Part shown: one piece after another, positions 58,655 to 64,000 of the stretch | Layout of the letters: each line of letters opens with the position of its first letter | Numbering within the stretch: the stretch's first letter is position 1 | Source: Catonia carolina | Taxonomy: Eukaryota; Arthropoda; Insecta; Hemiptera; Achilidae | NCBI GenBank assembly: GCA_035578175.1 | Contig: JAQMRL010000001.1 | Span: 186,011,283-186,075,282, forward strand | Reading direction: 5' to 3' | DNA: 64,000 nt | Notes under the pieces: generated by a model | What the model saw: the letters and a program-made list of their open reading frames with translations, nothing else | The model's database searches: none | Told to the model about the DNA's origin: nothing | Position numbers and translations under genes: made by a program

Positions 58655-59660
58655 CTCAAGCCTTTGATCGGGTCTGGCATAATGGACTCCTATACAAATT
58701 GAAACTAATACTTCCAGATAGCCTACATCTAGTAATAAATTCTTTTCTAGTGGAACGTTACTTTAGAGTAAAACAAAGTGATGAACTTTCTGAAATGTAT
58801 GAAGTCAATGCTGGGGTACCGCAAGAATGCATACTTGCACCAAGGCTGTTTTCTGTAAGCACCAGTGACATACCAACTTGTATCCATACAACTACGGCTT
58901 TGTTTGCTGATAGTATGACAGTTCTTGCGGTTGATGCCGATCCTGTAAATGCAACTCGAAAGACACGAAACCATTTACACCTGATAGAGTCATGGCTTTA
59001 ATTTTGGAAAATTAAAATTAATGAAAACAAATGGCAACAAATGACGTTTACTCTTAGACGACAAACTGCCCAACCGTTTACATTAATAATATTCCGCTAC
59101 CTCACATCACTCAAACACGCTGCCTAGGCTTACTTACATTTAGACAGAAAACTTACATGGAACGCACATGTTACACACACACACACACACGCCACAAACT
59201 CAAAACACGCTTCTATCAACTGAAACGCTTACTCGATAGACGTTCTAAATTGAACATGTCACACAAAATAACAATCTACAAGATAGTCTTAAGACCAATC
59301 TGGACATATGGAGTTCAACTTTGGGGATCTGCTAAACCTTCACACACGAAACGTATACAAGCGATTCAGAACAAGATTCTACGAACGATAACGCAATGGC
59401 TCTTTCACATCACAAACTCAATGTTGCACAAAGACTTACAAATTCCATACGTAATTGATGTCGCGAAACAACTATACAAGACGATGCATGACAAATTTGA
59501 ACTAAATGACAACCCTCTCACACAAAACATGTACACTAGGGCGATACCGGGTTCTCAGTGCAGACGTTTAAAGCGCCTCTGGCCAAGAGATCTTCTTGGC
59601 CAACTGTAGGACTGTGGTGATGACTCCACGCTCCTTCAAGTAAATCAAGTTTTGGAACAT
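58655..59660 (+). mobile_element. 5'-truncated Jockey-type LINE (RT to C-terminus)
   Basis: The plus strand begins SQAFDRVWHNGLLYKLKLIL (motif A), then AGVPQECILAPRLFSVSTSD (motif B) and TTALFADSMTVLAVDADP, where motif C reads FADS and not FADD. After a frame break comes LLTFRQKTYMERTCYTHTHT, with a CA microsatellite run at 59171-59189. The longest open segment is 59157-59609: LNMSHKITIYKIVLRPIWTY, GVQLWGSAKPSHTKR, IQNKILRTITQWLFHITNSM and the C-terminal RLKRLWPRDLLGQL. It is dead because of the motif C change and frameshifts. Confidence 0.88.
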
Positions 59661-59939
59661 TAACTTCACATTTAGAAAGTGTTGTATTAATTTAATAACA
59701 GATACTAAATTTCAATTGAAAGTGTCAAAAAATATTGTAGAAACTATAAATATGCCCGTAAAAGTTTATACTGGAGAAATTGTATATATAGACCAACAAA
59801 TTTCTAACTTATATGTACAAATTTAAGAAGTTTACATAGTTAAACCTACAAACCGAGGGAAATAATGACCCAGTCAATTTGACAGAAACGACTTTGTAAT
59901 ATTGTGTTATAAAGAAAATCAATTTCATTCCTGTGTGAG

Positions 59940-60545
59940 CTATGTATCTAAGTGAGCTGGAAATCTGGTTGTAAAAGTGGAAGATCAAGGTGAACGAGGA
60001 CAAATCTACACGTGTAACGTTTACTACCAGAGGGGCAACTTGTCCTTCTGTCCAACTGAATGGCAAAAAAATTCCACAGGCAAGAGATGTAAAATATTTT
60101 GGAATGTACTTGGATAGAGGTCTGACTTGGCGCAAACACATTTAAATGAAAAGGAAACAGCTAGATTTAACATTTTAGGAAGATGTTTTGGCTCGTTGGT
60201 AGGCGTTCCCAGCTTTTGATAGACAACAAACTACTTTTGTACAAATCCCTGCTGAAGCCAGTTTGGACCTACGGGATTTAGTTATGGGGCACAGCATGGA
60301 CTTCAAACATCGAGATTCTGCAACGGTTTCAATCAAAAGCTCTGCGGATCATACTAAATGCACCGTGGTATATTACCAACGCCGATATTCATCGTGATAT
60401 GGATGTGCAGACGGTACGAGAAGAAATAAGAAGTTTCAGTTGTTAATACATCAAACATCTAAACAATCATATAAATCACTTAGCACTGAATCTGAGAGCA
60501 CTTCCGGTTACAGTTGAATGTGGTCGTACTTTTTTGGGCTATTGT
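59940..60545 (+). mobile_element. Jockey-type LINE C-terminal fragment
   Basis: The plus strand reads, with breaks, KWKIKVNEDKSTRVTFTTRG, QLNGKKIPQARDVKYFGMYL, DRGLTWRKHI, NKLLLYKSLLKPVWTYGI, ILQRFQSKALRIILNAPWYI and TNADIHRDMDVQTVREEI. NAPWYITN is a Jockey-clade hallmark. It differs from the family at 60650 and 18030, although related. It lies head-to-tail between two other LINEs. Confidence 0.85.
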
Positions 60546-60706
60546 TAAAGCGAAGTATCTTATATATTTCTAATTCAATTCGTTTTGTGTTCTGTTGTGT
60601 TTTGAGAACAATTATGTAAGTTTTGTTTTATTGTTTTATTTAATACTACAATGAGCTTAATTTTTTTTTTTAAAGTTTGCTGTAAATATAACCTATTTCG
60701 TTTCCC

Positions 60707-61907
60707 ATGGAAACAGAAATCAGTGCTGATGTATTGACGTCACACTTAACAGCTGTTGGGTCAAATAGCTTCCCGCTAAAGCCAAGGGATCCTAGATCTC
60801 GCGGACGAAATGAATCAGCTGTTCGCAGTGCCAGCTGGCAAGATGATATTTCACCGGCTGCGAAAAAGAAGAAATCATCCAATTCTACATCTGATTTAAT
60901 CGGTAATGTTAACAATACATCAACAACTGTTGAAAATAATTATTTTATTCCTGTAAATAATAGATTTAACGCAATTAGTGTCGATGATACTGATCAAGCC
61001 GTTCAATTAGTTCTAAAACCAGAACCTATTTTTGTTACTGGTGTAAAATCTATTGCCGAATTAAAAATTATTTTACAAGAACTATTTCCTAATACTTCCG
61101 ATGCTAAATATTTGATAACTACCTTAAAGTCTGGTCACACTGTCAAAATTATGCCAGTATATATTGAAGCGTACAAAATCATCAGAGACAATTTTCTTAT
61201 GAAGGGAATAAGTCACTATACGTACAAGCTCCGGCATGAAAGAGCATATCGAGTTGTTTTACGAGGAATGCACTCCTCCGAAAGCACTGATACAATCAAA
61301 AGTGAACTGAACGCGTTAGGTCATGAGGTTCGCTATGTTACAAATGTCCGTCATCGTATCACAAAAGAGCCGCTTCCGTTGTTTTTCGTTGACTTGGAAC
61401 CTAACCGTAATAATAAAGATGTTTTTCAGATTAAGTATCTTAATCACACAGTTGTACATTTTGAGGCTCCTTGCAAGAAGCAAAATGTGGTTCAATGTAA
61501 ACGCTGTCAAAGGTACGGTCATACAAAAAACTTTTGCAATAGACCCTTCCGTTGTGTTAAATGTTGCGGTGATCATAGTACAGAAACTTGTACAAAAACT
61601 GACCGGGTTGCTCCTCAATGCACAAACTGCGGCGGTAGTCATCCAGCCAGTTACAAGGGCTGTTCTGTTTATCAGCAATACAAGAAACATATTTATGAAC
61701 CTACTAAAACGACGTTGTCGGGTAATAAGAAGCACAGTGTCTTCCTCTTTACAATCTAGTGAACCTTCAAAAACTGAAATTCCAAAAATAGATTCAACCA
61801 GAAAATCTTATGCACAGGCTACCAGTGGTAAATTTGCCAGTGATCTCAACAGGGATGTCCCCAATTATAACTTAATGGATGTTATGGAACAAATGTTCAT
61901 AGTTTGA
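60707..61907 (+). pseudogene. LINE ORF1: gag-like protein with PRE/C2HC domain and zinc knuckles
   Basis: ORF1 proteins of Jockey elements bind element RNA and form the ribonucleoprotein. The frame opens at 60707 (METEISADVL) and runs 350 codons. Residues about 185-255 match the PRE_C2HC type of domain (IKSELNALGHEVRYVTNVRH…FFVDLEP). Three zinc knuckles follow at about residues 263-320: CKRCQRYGHTKNFC (CX2CX4HX4C), CVKCCGDHSTETC and CTNCGGSHPASYKGC. A frameshift near 61720-61750 ends the frame early. The expected C-terminal wording (TRKSYAQATSGKF) continues in another frame to 61907, with a further MDKVIDIVMNKC stretch in a third frame. So ORF1 is almost intact but broken near its end. Confidence 0.9.
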
Positions 61908-61960
61908 AAGAATGATGGATAAAGTCATTGACATTGTAATGAATAAATGCATGAATTAAA

Positions 61961-64000
61961 ATGGTTTTAGACCTTCGAATCTGTATATGGAATGCCAATG
62001 GCTTGACAGGTAAACGTCAAGAACTAGAATTATTTTTAAATTTGCAGAAAATTGATATAATGTTGATTTCGGAAACACGGTTCACCGTACGCTCTTTTTT
62101 TTAAGATTCATGGATATACGATGTATTTCACAAATCATCCTTCTGGTAATGCCCATGGCGGAACTGCTGTATTAATTAGACATTCACTTAGTCATTTCGA
62201 AATTCAAAAACCAATTTAGATTTTTTACAGGCAACTTCAGTGGTTGTGGAAGATTGTAATACTGGTCCACTTACGGTATCTGCAGTGTACTGTCCTCCAA
62301 GACATAATATAACAGAAGATCAGTTTAGGGGTTATTTTGACACACTCGGTCAGCGGTTTGTGTGTGGAGGTGATTGGAACGCAAACAAATTATTTTGGGG
62401 TTCTAGGTTGACTACTCCGAGGGGTCGTCAACTCTTTCAGTCAATAATGAAAAATAATTTACAAGCCATTTCCGCAGGTGAGCTAACGATTGGCCTACCG
62501 ATCTAACCAAAATACCTGACCTTCTAGACTTTTTTATATTTAGAGGCATTTCCCAGTTGCATTTTCATATTGAATCTTGTTGTGACTTGTCGTCTGATCA
62601 TTCACCGGTTGTCTTAACGATAAGTTCTCTTGTGTTGAACCGAGAACGGCCTCCTGTTCTACTGAATAAATTTTCGAATATTCAACATTTCAAACAAATT
62701 TTACAGGGTGTTAATTTGAACATCCCTCTGGACACAGAGAATGATATAAATGAAGCAGTCCATAAATTTACGCAGTGTGTTCAAAATGCGGCCTGGGAAT
62801 CGACACCAGCTTCAAAAGCGACGGAACTTCACAATTCCAACTATCCTATGTTCATCCGATGTAAAATTACGGAGAAAAGGAGGTTACGAATGAAATGGCA
62901 GAACAGCAGATATCCAATAGATAAGGCAAGATACAATAGAACTTCTCAAGAATTGAAACGGATGATACAGCACTGGAAAAATGAATCGTTCCAACATTAC
63001 GTTTTAAATTTGACGCCAACGAAAGATACAGAATTTTCTCTGTGGAAAGCCTCGAAAAAAATTAAACATCCTCAGCAAAATATTCCACCGATTCGTAAAG
63101 CTGATGGTAGTTGGGCTAGGAGTGATCAAGAAAAAGCTGATTTATTTGGTGAGCACCTAGAAAAAGTCTTTCAACCGTATGCTTCAGTAGGTGAACCGAG
63201 AGAAGAAGAAGAAGTCTTAAATTTTTTGGAAGCTGCTCTACAAATGTCTCCACCGTTTAAAAAAGTTAGTGTTAATGAAGTTAAGTCAATTATTGGTGGT
63301 TTTGCTCCTTTCAAAGCCCCTGGACATGATCTGGTTACAGGATATGTTCTTCAACAGCTGCTTAGGAATGCTTTGATCTTATTAACCAAAATATTAAATG
63401 GTATTATGCGTAGTGATTATTTTCCTTACGTTTGGAAGATTTCTCAAATAGTTATGATTCATAAACCAGGAAAGGACCTCATCTCATGTTCAATCATACA
63501 GGCCAATAAGCCTCCTACCTGTGATGTCCAAATTATTTGAAAAAGTACTGCTGAAAAGATTGGAACCATACTTTCCCGATTTCATTCCTGACCATTAGTT
63601 TGGTTTCCGTGAGAATCACAGTACGATTGAACAAGTACATAGAGTTGTTAATTTAATTCATAATTCGTATGGAAAGAAGAAGTATTGTTCGGCCGCGTTT
63701 TTGGACATAAGTCAAGCCTTTGATAAGGTGTGGCACGTTGGTTTACTATTTAAAATTAAAACTCTTTTGCCGAATGCTGTCTACTTGTTATTGAAGTTGT
63801 ATTTAGAACTTAGATGTTTTCAAGTAAAATTTTGAAACAAATATTCGCACCTGCACGACATTAAATCTGGTGTACCAGAATCTGGAGTGTTCTCGGTCCA
63901 TTTTTATATCTATTGTTTACATCCGACTTACCTACAACACCAAATACGACCATAGCGACCTTTGCCGACGACAGACCGTTCTCGCTATCCATGAAGACCC
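61961..64000 (+). pseudogene. LINE ORF2: apurinic endonuclease plus reverse transcriptase, broken, partial
   Basis: ORF2 cuts the target and copies the element RNA. The likely start ATG at 61961 gives MVLDLRICIWNANGLTGKRQ with the WNANGL endonuclease block and MLISETR (catalytic-type glutamate). CGGDWNAN follows near 62385 and SSDHSPVVL near 62592, the C-terminal endonuclease histidine motif. A stop near 62104 and others before 62240 break the domain. The longest open part is 62557-63540, with KAPGHDLVTG and WKISQIVMIHKPGKD of the RT fingers. After a frameshift come LFEKVLLKRLEPYFPDF, FGFRENHSTIEQVHRVVNLI and AAFLDISQAFDKVWH (motif A, aspartate intact) near 63695. The window ends within motif C, where TFADDR-like sequence is visible. 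Confidence 0.88.

Larger units (their letters stand above)
60650..64000 (+). mobile_element. Jockey-type LINE, near full length, cut by the window edge
   Basis: It holds, in order, a short 5' leader with a T-run, ORF1 (60707-61907), ORF2 endonuclease (from 61961) and RT to the window end. The 5' edge is approximate. The last 400 bases match the minus-strand fragment at about 18715-19150, so that fragment shows how the missing 3' part continues in kind. No poly(A) or target-site duplication is visible because the 3' end lies beyond the window. Confidence 0.9.

Noticed and set aside
1..64000. CRISPR array, bacterial operon, toxin or viral gene
   Set aside because: No spaced direct repeats of that kind, no operon-like frames and no viral polymerase or capsid wording. 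All RT sequences read as non-LTR elements.

Overview
This is eukaryotic DNA, most likely from an insect. It is strongly A+T-rich. The only convincing host coding sequence is three small exons with canonical GT/AG splice sites, separated by introns of over 13 kb. Most of the remaining recognisable sequence is decayed transposons of arthropod type: Jockey and other LINEs, mariner/IS630 elements with a DUF4817-like N-terminus, tRNA-derived SINEs and TIR MITEs. A hemipteran would fit this mix, but that is an impression and not a demonstration.

Host gene. The minus strand carries three consecutive exons of a dpr-family (defective proboscis extension response) two-Ig-domain neuronal cell-surface protein: 31206-31345 (first half of Ig1), 17595-17805 (second half of Ig1) and 3758-4048 (Ig2). 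Splice phases agree at both joins and give about 213 continuous residues. The signal-peptide exons lie above 31345 and the C-terminal exons below 3758, and neither set was found. So roughly the left half of the window is dpr intron; the right half may be further 5' intron or intergenic DNA.

Left half (1-31.3 kb). It holds a deleted mariner (293-1074), a SINE (2160-2430), LINE 3' ends (8.5, 9.5-10.06, 12.3-12.5, 14.1-14.4, 16.9-17.5, 18.0-19.15 and 21.1 kb), a GC-rich TIR element (10064-10684), a rearranged RTE-like insertion with a 14-bp target-site duplication (12551-13403), two tRNA-derived SINEs (13.8 and 15.7 kb), two MITEs (16.3 and 25.1 kb), a mariner-like element with long TIRs (19643-20254), a 251-bp tandem duplication (23.2-23.7 kb), a SINE with target-site duplication (27.4 kb) and a 1,032-bp foldback element with 465-bp arms (28375-29406).

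Right half (31.3-64 kb). It holds a 97-bp sequence shared by 31.7 and 41.3 kb, a second GC-rich TIR element (34483-35031), a 400-bp dispersed repeat (37.1 kb, sister to 4.5 kb), a second deleted mariner in opposite orientation (37900-38689), a SINE with target-site duplication (42.9 kb), LINE fragments at 43.2-44.2, 46.4-46.9, 50.3, 51.7-52.8 and 53.4-54.4 kb, a one-ended mariner-like transposase remnant (46.9-47.8 kb), a third GC-rich element (50.56-51.17 kb) and a GC-rich island with a 105-bp tandem repeat and a TATA box (56.3-57.0 kb). A head-to-tail nest of three Jockey-type LINEs (58.65-64.0 kb) ends the window. The last keeps ORF1 with three zinc knuckles plus endonuclease and RT, and runs off the edge; a 5'-truncated copy of the same family sits in the dpr intron at 18.0-19.15 kb.

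I saw no rRNA, functional tRNA, CRISPR, bacterial operon or clear viral gene. Translations and alignments were done by eye; edges of decayed repeats are approximate unless a target-site duplication or TIR defines them.
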